From positions 33,169-97,168 of the forward strand of contig NZ_LZLQ01000058.1 of assembly GCF_001673315.1 (NCBI RefSeq): DNA of 64,000 nucleotides, given 5' to 3'. The position numbers and the translations under genes were made by a program. Source of the DNA: Mycobacterium asiaticum (GTDB taxonomy: Bacteria; Actinomycetota; Actinomycetes; Mycobacteriales; Mycobacteriaceae). Of this stretch, positions 56,450-64,000 are shown piece after piece (within the stretch, counting starts at the first letter, position 1; the number at the start of each line of letters is the position of its first letter). The notes beneath the pieces are model-generated. The model ran no database searches. It had not been told where the DNA came from and worked only from the letters and a program-made list of their open reading frames with translations.

Positions 56450-58270
56450 GTGGCAGTGATGAGTTCGAACGTCGGGCGGTCCGGCCCCCGCGGGGCAAAG
56501 ATGTTCGGGATAATCGCGAGCATCGTGATCGTCGGCGGGTTGGCCGGTGCCGCACCCGCAGCCGCGGATCGCAACCAATGCGCGCCGCCCGGGGTGGAAA
56601 GTGCCACCGTACTGCCCGACGACCTCACCACCTCACCCGGCTCCGACGTCGCCGACGACACCGACACCACCCCGGGCACCATTCCGTTGAGCTCGGTGAA
56701 CATCGGTGCGCTGGGACTGGCGACACCCGGAATCCTGGTCGCCGGCACGTTGCCCGACGCGCCGCCCAGCACCTGCATCAATGCCACCGGGCGCTTCACC
56801 GGCTTCGACAACGAACTGCTGCGCGCCATAGCTGCGAAGATCGGCCTGCGCGTCCGCTTCGTCGAGACCGACTTCTCCGGACTCCTTGCTCAGGTGTCGT
56901 CGCGGCGCTTCGACGTCGGCTCGTCGTCGGTCAAGGCCACCGACGCCCGTCGTCACACTGTTGCGTTCACCAATGGCTACGACTTCGGTTTCTATTCGCT
57001 GGTCGTACCACCGGCTTCGCCGATCAGAAACTTCACCGACCTTGCCGAGGGGCAACGCATCGGCGTCGTCCAGGGCACCGTCGAGGACACCTACGTCGTC
57101 GACACCTTGCATCTGCAACCGGTGCGGTACCCGGACTTCGTCACCGTCTACGCCAGCCTGAAAACCCACCAGATCGATGCCTGGGTGGCACCGGCCAACC
57201 AGGCATCGGCCGCCCTGCGGACGGGTGACCCCGCCGTGATAGTGGCGAACACCTTCGGCGCCAACGACTTCGTGGCCTACGCCGTTGCCAAGGACAACCA
57301 GCCGCTGGTCGATGCGCTGAACTCCGGACTCGACGCGGTCATCGCGGATGGCACCTGGGCGGAGCTGTACAGCAAGTGGGTGCCCCGCACCCTGCCGCCC
57401 GGCTGGAAACCGGGCTCCAAGGCCGCCGTCGCACCGAAACTGCCCGATTTCACCCGGATCGCCGCCGAACACCACCGCAAACCAGTACACCCGACTGCCC
57501 CCAAGTCGACCCTCACCCAACTGCGGGAATCCTTCCTGGACTGGGACATGTACCGGCAAGCCATCCCGGCGCTGCTCGCAACCGGACTACCCAACACCCT
57601 CATCCTCACCGGCAGCGCCAGCGTGATCGGACTGACGATCGGCATGCTGCTGGCTATCGCAGGAATTTCGGAGAAGCGATGCGTGCGCTGGCCCGCCCGG
57701 ATCTACACCGACATCTTCCGGGGTCTGCCAGAGGTAGTGATCATTCTGATCATCGGACTCGGCGTGGGCCCGGTGGTCGGCGAAGTGACCAATAACAATC
57801 CGTATCCGCTGGGCATTGCCGCCCTAGGGATGATGGCCGGAGCCTACGTCGGCGAGATTCTGCGGTCCGGAATCCAGAGCGTTGACCCCGGCCAGCTCGA
57901 AGCCGCGCGAGCGCTCGGCTTCAGCTATCCGACCGCGATGCGGTTGGTAGTGGTCCCGCAGGGCATCCGGCGGGTGTTACCGGCCCTGGTCAACCAGTTC
58001 ATCGCGCTGCTGAAAGCCTCCGCGCTGGTGTACTTCCTGGGCCTGGTCGCCAATCAGCGGGAACTGTTCCAGGTGGGGCGCGACCTGAACGCTCAAACCG
58101 GGAACCTCTCGCCGCTGGTGGCTGCCGGCATCTTCTACCTGATGCTGACCGTTCCCTTGACGCACCTGGTCAACCAGATCGACGGCCGCCTTCGCCGCGG
58201 CCGCAGCAAGCTGCGACCGGAAGATCCTCCGGAAGTTGTCACCTCGACCATCGGCGTGGAGATGACATGA
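56450..58270 (+). CDS. Fused amino-acid ABC transporter substrate-binding protein and permease
   Basis: The 606-residue protein joins two usual subunits. Residues about 20-40 are a signal sequence (MFGIIASIVIVGGLAGAAPAAA). Residues 90-320 form a periplasmic-binding-protein 3 domain (FTGFDNELLRAIAAKIGLRVRFVETDFSGLLAQVSSRRFDVGSSS, IGVVQGTVEDTYV). Residues 365-585 form a His/Glu/Gln-type permease (AIPALLATGLPNTLILTGSASVIGLTIGMLLAI, RGLPEVVIILIIG, EILRSGIQSVDPGQLEAARALGFSYPTAMRLVVVPQGIRRVLPALVNQF). It imports a polar amino acid or similar solute. GTG 56450 or ATG 56459 may be the start. The ATPase overlaps by 4 bp. It is absent here in M. tuberculosis. Confidence 0.88.
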   Translation: MAVMSSNVGRSGPRGAKMFGIIASIVIVGGLAGAAPAAADRNQCAPPGVESATVLPDDLTTSPGSDVADDTDTTPGTIPLSSVNIGALGLATPGILVAGTLPDAPPSTCINATGRFTGFDNELLRAIAAKIGLRVRFVETDFSGLLAQVSSRRFDVGSSSVKATDARRHTVAFTNGYDFGFYSLVVPPASPIRNFTDLAEGQRIGVVQGTVEDTYVVDTLHLQPVRYPDFVTVYASLKTHQIDAWVAPANQASAALRTGDPAVIVANTFGANDFVAYAVAKDNQPLVDALNSGLDAVIADGTWAELYSKWVPRTLPPGWKPGSKAAVAPKLPDFTRIAAEHHRKPVHPTAPKSTLTQLRESFLDWDMYRQAIPALLATGLPNTLILTGSASVIGLTIGMLLAIAGISEKRCVRWPARIYTDIFRGLPEVVIILIIGLGVGPVVGEVTNNNPYPLGIAALGMMAGAYVGEILRSGIQSVDPGQLEAARALGFSYPTAMRLVVVPQGIRRVLPALVNQFIALLKASALVYFLGLVANQRELFQVGRDLNAQTGNLSPLVAAGIFYLMLTVPLTHLVNQIDGRLRRGRSKLRPEDPPEVVTSTIGVEMT

Positions 58271-59016
58271 CTACCGCCGTGCCGTGCCGAAACCCGGTCT
58301 CGTTGGCAGCCGAGGACATTCACCAGATCCTGGACGGCAACCCGGTGCTGCGCGGTGTCACCATCAAGGTGCCGGCCGGGACCACCACGGCGGTGATCGG
58401 TCCGTCCGGGTCGGGCAAATCAACACTGTTACGCACCCTGAATCGATTGCACGAACCCGACAGCGGCGACATCCTGCTGGACGGGCGATCGGTTTTGCGG
58501 GACGACCCCGACCAACTCCGGCGGCGCATCGGCATGGTGTTCCAGCATTTCAACCTCTTTCCGCATCTCAGCGTGCTGGACAACGTCGCGCTGGCGCCAC
58601 GTCGGCTGCACCGGTTGTCCCGCGAGGCCGCGCGGGACCTCGCCGTGCACCACCTCGACCGGGTCGGGCTGAAGGCCAAGGCCGACGCGCGGCCGGGCAC
58701 GCTGTCAGGCGGCCAGCAGCAACGCGTCGCCATCGCCCGGGCACTGGCGATGGCTCCCCAAGTGATGTTTTTCGACGAAGCCACTTCGGCACTGGATCCC
58801 GAGATGGTCAAGGGGATCCTGGCGCTCATCGCCGATCTCGGCGCCGACGGCATGACGATGCTGGTGGTCACTCACGAGATGGGATTCGCGCGCTCGGCCT
58901 CGGATGCTGTCGTATTCATGGACCACGGCAAAGTCGTGGAGTTCGGGCCGCCGGAGCAGATATTCGGCGCCGCCGTGACCGAACGCCTGCAGCGGTTCCT
59001 AGCTCAGGTGCTCTGA
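58267..59016 (+). CDS. Polar amino acid ABC transporter ATPase
   Basis: The 249-residue ATPase is of the GlnQ/HisP class: Walker [19 protein letters not shown]-loop GMVFQHFNLFPHLSVLDNV, signature LSGGQQQRVAIARALAM, Walker B VMFFDEATSALDPE and switch VVTHEMGFARSASD. Its ATG overlaps the fused permease stop by 4 bp, so the two proteins make a complete importer with two copies of each. Confidence 0.92.
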   Translation: MTTAVPCRNPVSLAAEDIHQILDGNPVLRGVTIKVPAGTTTAVIGPSGSGKSTLLRTLNRLHEPDSGDILLDGRSVLRDDPDQLRRRIGMVFQHFNLFPHLSVLDNVALAPRRLHRLSREAARDLAVHHLDRVGLKAKADARPGTLSGGQQQRVAIARALAMAPQVMFFDEATSALDPEMVKGILALIADLGADGMTMLVVTHEMGFARSASDAVVFMDHGKVVEFGPPEQIFGAAVTERLQRFLAQVL

Positions 59017-59095
59017 CTCCGGGTTTTTCCCGACGGGTAAGCCCGCCCGATACGGGGTCTCCAGCCGCGGGCATTTCTGGTTAGACTGCCGGTTT

Positions 59096-59590
59096 ATGGC
59101 AGACAGCGAAGCCACCGCCCCGGAGGTGACCGAGCTTGCTGAGGGGCTGCACCGGTCACTGTCCAAGCTGTTTGCGATTCTGCGCCGCGGTGACCCGAAC
59201 GGCATGGTCGCCGGCGAACTGACGCTCGCGCAGCTGTCGATTCTTGTCACCCTGCTCGACCAAGGGCCGATCAGGATGACCGATCTCGCCGCCCACGAAC
59301 GGGTACGCACCCCCACCACCACCGTGGCGATCCGCCGGCTGGAGAAGATCGGATTGGTCAAACGCTCGCGCGACCCGTCGGACCTTCGGGCTGTCCTGGT
59401 CGACATCACGCCGCAAGGCCGGTCGGTGCACAACGAGTCGCTGGCCAACCGGCATGCCGCTCTGGCGGCGATGCTCAGCCAACTCTCCGCCTCCGACCTG
59501 GAAAACCTGACGAAAGCGCTGCCGCCGCTGGACCGCCTGGCCAGCCGTGAATCGGCCGGGAACGCCGCCGGACCCGCCGAGTGTTCATGA
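59096..59590 (+). CDS. MarR family transcriptional regulator (Rv0042c-like)
   Basis: The 164-residue MarR protein has helices LTLAQLSILVTLLDQGPIRMTDLAAHERVRTPTTTVAIRRLEKIGLVKRSRDPSDLRAVLVDITPQGRSV, with the DxRxxxVxxT-like wing seen in DPSDLRAVLVDIT. It corresponds to Rv0042c, next to leuS in M. tuberculosis; here an extra SDR gene lies between. The ligand is unknown. Confidence 0.9.
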   Translation: MADSEATAPEVTELAEGLHRSLSKLFAILRRGDPNGMVAGELTLAQLSILVTLLDQGPIRMTDLAAHERVRTPTTTVAIRRLEKIGLVKRSRDPSDLRAVLVDITPQGRSVHNESLANRHAALAAMLSQLSASDLENLTKALPPLDRLASRESAGNAAGPAECS

Positions 59591-59630
59591 AAGTGTTTTG
59601 TTTCCAACCGGCTCGGTAACTGCTGAAGTC

Positions 59631-60296
59631 ATGCCCACCGCACTCATCACCGGCGCCAGCGGCGGTATCGGCGCCGCCATCGCTGGGGCGCTGGCTCCGA
59701 CGCATACGCTGCTGCTGGCCGGACGGCCCTCGGGCCGGTTGGATGACGTCGCGCAGCGACTCGGCGCCACCACGTTTCCGTTGGACCTGACCGATACCGA
59801 CTCGATCGAATCCACGTGTGAAGTCATCGACGAACTGGACGTGTTGGTGCACAACGCCGGGGTGTCCGTACCCGGGCATGTCGCCGAGTCACACGTCGAC
59901 GAGTGGCGAGCCACCTTTGACGTCAATGTCTTTGGCGCCGTTGCCCTTACCTTGACCCTGCTGCCGGCGCTGCGACAAGCCCGCGGTCGGGTGGTGTTCA
60001 TCAACTCCGGATCGGGACGCAATGTGTCGCCGGGCATGGCTTCCTACTCGGCCAGCAAGTTCGCGTTGCGGGCCTTCGCCGATTCGCTGCGTCAGGACGA
60101 GCCCGCACTGCTGGTGACCTCGATTCACCCCGGCCGCGTGGACACCGACATGCAGCGCGAACTCGTCGCCTATGAGGGCGGCGAGTACGACCCGGCGAAG
60201 TTCTTGCGGCCCGAGACCGTCGCCGAGGTGGTTGCGCAGGTGGTGGCCACACCGCCGGACGGCCACGTCCATGAAGTGGTCATCCGGCCGCGCTAG
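59631..60296 (+). CDS. Short-chain dehydrogenase/reductase (SDR) beside leuS
   Basis: A compact 221-residue SDR: MPTALITGASGGIGAAIAGALAPTHTLLLAGRPSGRLDDV, DLTDTDS, HNAGVSVPG, catalytic VVFINSGSGRN, YSASKFALRAFADSLR and the PG loop HPGRVDTDMQRELV. The ATG at 59631 was chosen because the Rossmann strand begins there. It ends one base before the leuS stop on the other strand. The substrate is not evident. Confidence 0.87.
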   Translation: MPTALITGASGGIGAAIAGALAPTHTLLLAGRPSGRLDDVAQRLGATTFPLDLTDTDSIESTCEVIDELDVLVHNAGVSVPGHVAESHVDEWRATFDVNVFGAVALTLTLLPALRQARGRVVFINSGSGRNVSPGMASYSASKFALRAFADSLRQDEPALLVTSIHPGRVDTDMQRELVAYEGGEYDPAKFLRPETVAEVVAQVVATPPDGHVHEVVIRPR

Positions 60297-60297
60297 G

Positions 60298-63174
60298 TCA
60301 AACGACCAGGTTGACCATCCGGCCCGGGATTACGATCACCTTGCGCGGGACGGCACCGGCCAGGAATGCCTGCACTTTCTCGTCGCCCAGAGCGGCAGCC
60401 TGCACCGCGTTCTGATCCGCATCCGCGGCCACCACCACCCGGCCCCGTACCTTGCCGTTCACCTGTACCGGGTATTCCAGCGTGTCATCCACCAGGTAGG
60501 CCGGGTCGGCCACCGGGAAGGGACCGTGCGCCAGCGATTTCGGGTGACCCAGCCGCGACCACAGCTCTTCGGCTAGGTGCGGGGCCAGCGGTGCCAGCAT
60601 CAGCACCAATGGTTCGACCGCCGCGCGGGGGACGTCGCCCCGATGCTGCTTGGTGAGGTGGTTGGTGTATTCGATCAACTTGGCCGCAGCGGTGTTGTTT
60701 CGCAGTGCCGCATAGTCTTCGGACACTCCGGCGACGGTACGGTGCAGAGCACGCAGCGTGTCGGTGCTCAACTCGCTGTCGACCACCCGGATCCGCCCGG
60801 TTTCCTCGTCGATGACCAACCGCCACACCCGCTGCAGAAAGCGTTGCGCGCCAACGACATCCTTGGTGGCCCAGGGCCGGGACGCCTCCAGCGGACCCAT
60901 CGACATCTCGTAGACCCGCAGCGTGTCCGCGCCGTATTCGTCGCAGATCTCGTCGGGCGAGATCGAATTCTTCAAGCTCTTACCGATTTTGCCGAACTCT
61001 TGGAAGACCTCGATCTCGCCTTCCGGTGCGGGGTAGCAGAACTTCCCATCGCGCTCGACCACCTGCTCGGCAGGGACATAGGCGCCGCGCTTGTCGGTGT
61101 AGGCGAACGCCTGAATGTAGCCCTGATTGATCAGCCTGCGATAGGGCTCGCGGGAGCTGACGTGGCCGAGGTCGTAGAGCACCTTGTGCCAGAACCGGCA
61201 ATACAGCAGATGCAGCACGGCATGCTCGGCGCCGCCGACGTAGACGTCGACACCCCCGGGATCGTCGGGTCCGTGCTGCGCGGGTCGCGGGCCCATCCAG
61301 TAGGCCTCGTTTTCCTTGTCGCAGAACCGCTCCGAGTTGTGTGGGTCGGTGTAGCGCAGCTCATACCAGGAACTGCCGGCCCACTGCGGCATCACGTTGG
61401 TGTCGCGCGTGTAGGCCCGCAACCCGTCGCCCAGGTCCAGTTCCACATGCACCCATTCGGATGCCTTGGCCAGCGGCGGTGACGGCTCGCTGTCGGCGTC
61501 GTCGGGATCGAACAACACCGGCGAATAGTCGGGCACGTCAGGCAGTTCGACGGGCAGCGCCGCTTCGTCGAGCGCATGTGCGCGGCCGTCACTGTCGTAG
61601 ACGATCGGGAAGGGTTCGCCCCAGTAGCGCTGTCGCGCGAAAAGCCAGTCTCTGAGCTTGAATTGGACGCGGGCCTGCCCTTTACCCTCGCTCTGCAACC
61701 GGGCGGTGATCGCCTCTTTGGCCGCGGCCACGTCCATGCCGTCCAGATAGTCCGAGTTGACCAGCACTCCGTCACCGGCATAGGCGGACTCCGAAACATC
61801 GCCGCCGGCAATGACTTCCACGACGGGAAGGCCGAACTGCCTGGCGAAGTCCCAGTCGCGCTGATCGTGCCCCGGAACCGCCATGATGGCTCCGGTGCCG
61901 TAGCCGGCCAGCACATAGTCAGCGATGAAGATCGGCACCGCCGCCCCGTTGGCGGGGTTGACGGCATAACTGCCCAGGAACACGCCGGTCTTCTCGCGGT
62001 TTTCCTGGCGCTCGAGATCCGACTTGGCCGCGATGGCGCGACGGTAGTCGGCCACGGCCTCCGCGGGTGTCGCGGCGCCGTAGGTCCAGGACGGGTTGAC
62101 GCCGTCCGGCCAGGCTGTCCCTACCAGTTCGTCGACCAGATCGTGCTCCGGCGCCAACACCAGATAGGTCGCGCCGAACAGGGTGTCCGGGCGGGTGGTG
62201 AACACCTCGACATCGGCGCGTGAACCGTCGACCCTGGTGGCGGCGAACAGCGCTGATGCACCCGTCGAGCGGCCGATCCAGTTTCGCTGCATGGACTTGA
62301 CCTTCTCCGGCCAGTCCAGCAGTTCGAGGTCGTCGAGCAGCCGATCGGAGTAGGCAGTGATCCGCATCATCCACTGCCGCAACCGCTTCCGGAACACCGG
62401 GAAGTTGCCGCGCTCACTGCGGCCGTCGGCGGTGACCTCCTCATTGGCCAGCACCGTGCCCAGGCCGGGGCACCAGTTCACCAACGAATCGGACCGGTAC
62501 ACCAGCCGGAAGCCGTCGATCACGTCGGCCCGCTCCCCCGCCGATAACGCCGCCCACTCGCGGCCATCGTCCAGACGCCGCGTCCCGGAATCGAGTTCGG
62601 CGATCAACTCCGCGATCGGGCGGGCCTTGTTGGCGGCGGTATCGAACCAGGCGTTGTAGATCTGCAGAAAAATCCACTGCGTCCACTTGTAGAACTCGAC
62701 GTCGGTGGTCGAGAAGCTGCGCCGACTGTCGTGGCCCAGACCCAGGCGGCCCAACTGTCGCCGGAAATTGACGACATTGGCTTCGGTCCTGATGCGCGGA
62801 TGGGTTCCGGTTTGCACCGCGTATTGCTCGGCGGGCAACCCGAAGGCATCGAAACCCAACGCGTGCAGCACGTTACGGCCCAGCATCCGGAAGTAACGGG
62901 CGTAGACGTCGGTGGCGATGTAACCAAGCGGGTGACCGACGTGCAGCCCCTCCCCCGACGGGTAGGGGAACATGTCCTGCACGAAAAGCTTGTCCTCAGG
63001 CACGGGCGAGCCGTCGGTGGGAGCCAACGAACCAACCGGGTTGGGCACGTTGAAAGTCCCCAGCCTGGCCCAGGTGTCCTGCCACCTGCGTTCCACGTCG
63101 GCCGCGAGTTCGGCCGTATAGCGGTATCGCGGCGCGTCGGAGTCCGAGTCCTTCGTGGTCGGCGATTCGGTCAC
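60298..63174 (-). CDS. leuS: Leucyl-tRNA synthetase
   Basis: LeuS charges tRNA-Leu and edits misactivated amino acids. The 958-residue enzyme has the class I HIGH motif as HVGH in [26 protein letters not shown], the CP1 editing domain with [22 protein letters not shown] and [19 protein letters not shown], and the KMSKS loop as KIGKS in [30 protein letters not shown]. The C-terminal anticodon and UNE domains follow ([20 protein letters not shown]). GTG 63174 ([13 protein letters not shown]) matches the start of M. tuberculosis LeuS, MTESPT. Confidence 0.97.
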   Translation of the reverse strand: MTESPTTKDSDSDAPRYRYTAELAADVERRWQDTWARLGTFNVPNPVGSLAPTDGSPVPEDKLFVQDMFPYPSGEGLHVGHPLGYIATDVYARYFRMLGRNVLHALGFDAFGLPAEQYAVQTGTHPRIRTEANVVNFRRQLGRLGLGHDSRRSFSTTDVEFYKWTQWIFLQIYNAWFDTAANKARPIAELIAELDSGTRRLDDGREWAALSAGERADVIDGFRLVYRSDSLVNWCPGLGTVLANEEVTADGRSERGNFPVFRKRLRQWMMRITAYSDRLLDDLELLDWPEKVKSMQRNWIGRSTGASALFAATRVDGSRADVEVFTTRPDTLFGATYLVLAPEHDLVDELVGTAWPDGVNPSWTYGAATPAEAVADYRRAIAAKSDLERQENREKTGVFLGSYAVNPANGAAVPIFIADYVLAGYGTGAIMAVPGHDQRDWDFARQFGLPVVEVIAGGDVSESAYAGDGVLVNSDYLDGMDVAAAKEAITARLQSEGKGQARVQFKLRDWLFARQRYWGEPFPIVYDSDGRAHALDEAALPVELPDVPDYSPVLFDPDDADSEPSPPLAKASEWVHVELDLGDGLRAYTRDTNVMPQWAGSSWYELRYTDPHNSERFCDKENEAYWMGPRPAQHGPDDPGGVDVYVGGAEHAVLHLLYCRFWHKVLYDLGHVSSREPYRRLINQGYIQAFAYTDKRGAYVPAEQVVERDGKFCYPAPEGEIEVFQEFGKIGKSLKNSISPDEICDEYGADTLRVYEMSMGPLEASRPWATKDVVGAQRFLQRVWRLVIDEETGRIRVVDSELSTDTLRALHRTVAGVSEDYAALRNNTAAAKLIEYTNHLTKQHRGDVPRAAVEPLVLMLAPLAPHLAEELWSRLGHPKSLAHGPFPVADPAYLVDDTLEYPVQVNGKVRGRVVVAADADQNAVQAAALGDEKVQAFLAGAVPRKVIVIPGRMVNLVV

Positions 63175-63389
63175 GCCCAACAGGGTAGAGGGCAGCTTCC
63201 ATTCCACCGGCCCCGCTCCGCCGGCCACAGGTTGGTCTCGGTTCCGTTGCGCACCGATCAGAGGTTCATCCCAGCTCTATTTCAGGCATGGTCGCGGCGC
63301 TGAGCAGCAGTTACATTCAGCCTCGAGTCGGGCTCATCCAGTACCAAACCAATACCCGGCCCCGCGTTATCCCGGAGGGACTGACCGAG

Positions 63390-64000
63390 ATGTTTCAGAT
63401 CGCGCGCACCTGGCGGACAGTCGCGGGTGGCATGGCCGCAGGCGTCGTCGGCCTGGTGCTGGTTGCGGGCGGGACCGCATCGGCAGAGCCGATGATCCCC
63501 CAGCCTTCTATCCCGGGTCCCGTCCCCATGCAACCCGCGACGCCGCCCGGTCAGAACTCCACGGTGTTTCCCGGGAGCGCCAACAGCAACAGGTTCGCCC
63601 CTGCCCCGGCGCAGGCACCCGCGCTCGCGCCGTTGCAAGCTCCCGCCCAGGTGCAGCCGCCTGCGGCGGTCGCCGCACCAGTTCCAGCTGCGGGGCCGGC
63701 CACCGCGCCCGCGCCCGCCGCGGCACTTCCGGCTGCGGGACCGGCCACCGCGCTGGCGCCCGCCGCGGCACTTCCGGCTGCGGGACCGGGCACCGCGCCC
63801 GCGCCCGCCGCGGCACCGACACCACCGGCGGCGATCCCGGCTGTCACCGGCACTCTGCGGGAGTACTTGGAGAGCAAGGGCGTCAAGCTGGAGGCGCAGC
63901 GGCCGCTGAACTTCAAGGCCTTGGACATCACCTTGCCCATGCCGGCGCGCTGGACGCAGGTACCTGACCCGAACGTGCCCGACGCGTTCGTGGTGATCGC
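63390..64000 (+). CDS. mtc28: Exported proline/alanine-rich protein Mtc28 (3' truncated)
   Basis: The visible 203 residues match M. tuberculosis Mtc28 (Rv0040c), an exported antigen of LpqN-like fold. The start ATG at 63390 ([18 protein letters not shown]) follows ggaggg; an in-frame ATG at 63288 is also open. A signal peptide ends at about TASAE. A Pro/Ala-rich stretch contains three 15-residue repeats, then the folded domain starts, [49 protein letters not shown], and runs off the window. It is divergent from leuS. Confidence 0.93.
   Translation, partial: MFQIARTWRTVAGGMAAGVVGLVLVAGGTASAEPMIPQPSIPGPVPMQPATPPGQNSTVFPGSANSNRFAPAPAQAPALAPLQAPAQVQPPAAVAAPVPAAGPATAPAPAAALPAAGPATALAPAAALPAAGPGTAPAPAAAPTPPAAIPAVTGTLREYLESKGVKLEAQRPLNFKALDITLPMPARWTQVPDPNVPDAFVVI
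63684..63818. repeat. 45-bp tandem repeat (3 units) in the Mtc28 Pro/Ala linker
   Basis: Units at 63684, 63729 and 63774 each encode [15 protein letters not shown] with small changes. They lie between the signal peptide and the LpqN-like domain and make the linker longer than in the M. tuberculosis protein as I recall it. Confidence 0.85.

Overview
The window is mycobacterial chromosome: high GC, many GTG and TTG starts, and from about 39.3 kb to the end it carries a block in the same order as Mycobacterium tuberculosis Rv0040c to Rv0058 (mtc28, leuS, MarR, GntR, luciferase-like, hydrolase, ino1, PadR, Rv0048c, Rv0049, ponA1, Rv0051, Rv0052, rpsF, ssb, rpsR, rplI, dnaB), presented inverted. 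Gene content unlike M. tuberculosis (katA, a UvrA2-type protein, a distinct PKS operon, an intein-free dnaB) points to a non-tuberculous species; I cannot name it from the sequence. Rv-number equivalences are recalled, not searched.

0-9 kb: end of a DUF1684 gene, an F420-type nitroreductase, malQ, an RsbW-like anti-sigma kinase converging on malQ, a secreted protein, a thioesterase, a membrane diguanylate cyclase, a CYP142-like P450, an amidase and a small acidic protein. 9-20 kb: a divergent TetR/DAPG-hydrolase-like pair, an SDR, an LCM-type methyltransferase, a DUF2231 protein, a Gre-like protein, an Rv1733c-like protein, a PucR regulator, an epimerase, a GT4 glycosyltransferase, and katA behind a SigF-like promoter. 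An ArsR/AHSA1 pair with a 13-bp-arm operator follows.

20.4-33.1 kb is the most unusual part. A fused HadA-HadB dehydratase faces a five-gene minus-strand series: cation/proton antiporter, flavin-dependent halogenase-like protein, single-module type I PKS (KS-AT-DH-KR-ACP, no thioesterase), and a DrrA/DrrB-type ABC exporter. PKS, ATPase and permease overlap by 4 bp each. Palindromes and tandem repeats sit in the leader regions. This looks like an export-coupled polyketide pathway whose product I cannot predict. A UvrA2/DrrC-type ATPase lacking the UvrB-binding domain (35.1-37.7 kb) lies nearby, as does an ECF sigma factor translationally coupled to a membrane Rieske protein (34.0-35.1 kb). A PSD-like decarboxylase precedes dnaB.

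39.3-64 kb is the conserved housekeeping block: replication (dnaB, ssb), ribosome (rpsF, rpsR, rplI), cell wall (ponA1, a GT87-type membrane protein), inositol synthesis (PadR-ino1) and leuS. Relative to M. tuberculosis it contains extra genes: TetR, a 3-alpha-HSD-like SDR and an OYE between the Rv0045c and Rv0044c equivalents; a fused substrate-binding/permease ABC transporter with its ATPase between the GntR and MarR genes; and an SDR beside leuS. The window ends inside mtc28. No rRNA, tRNA, insertion sequence or CRISPR array was recognised.
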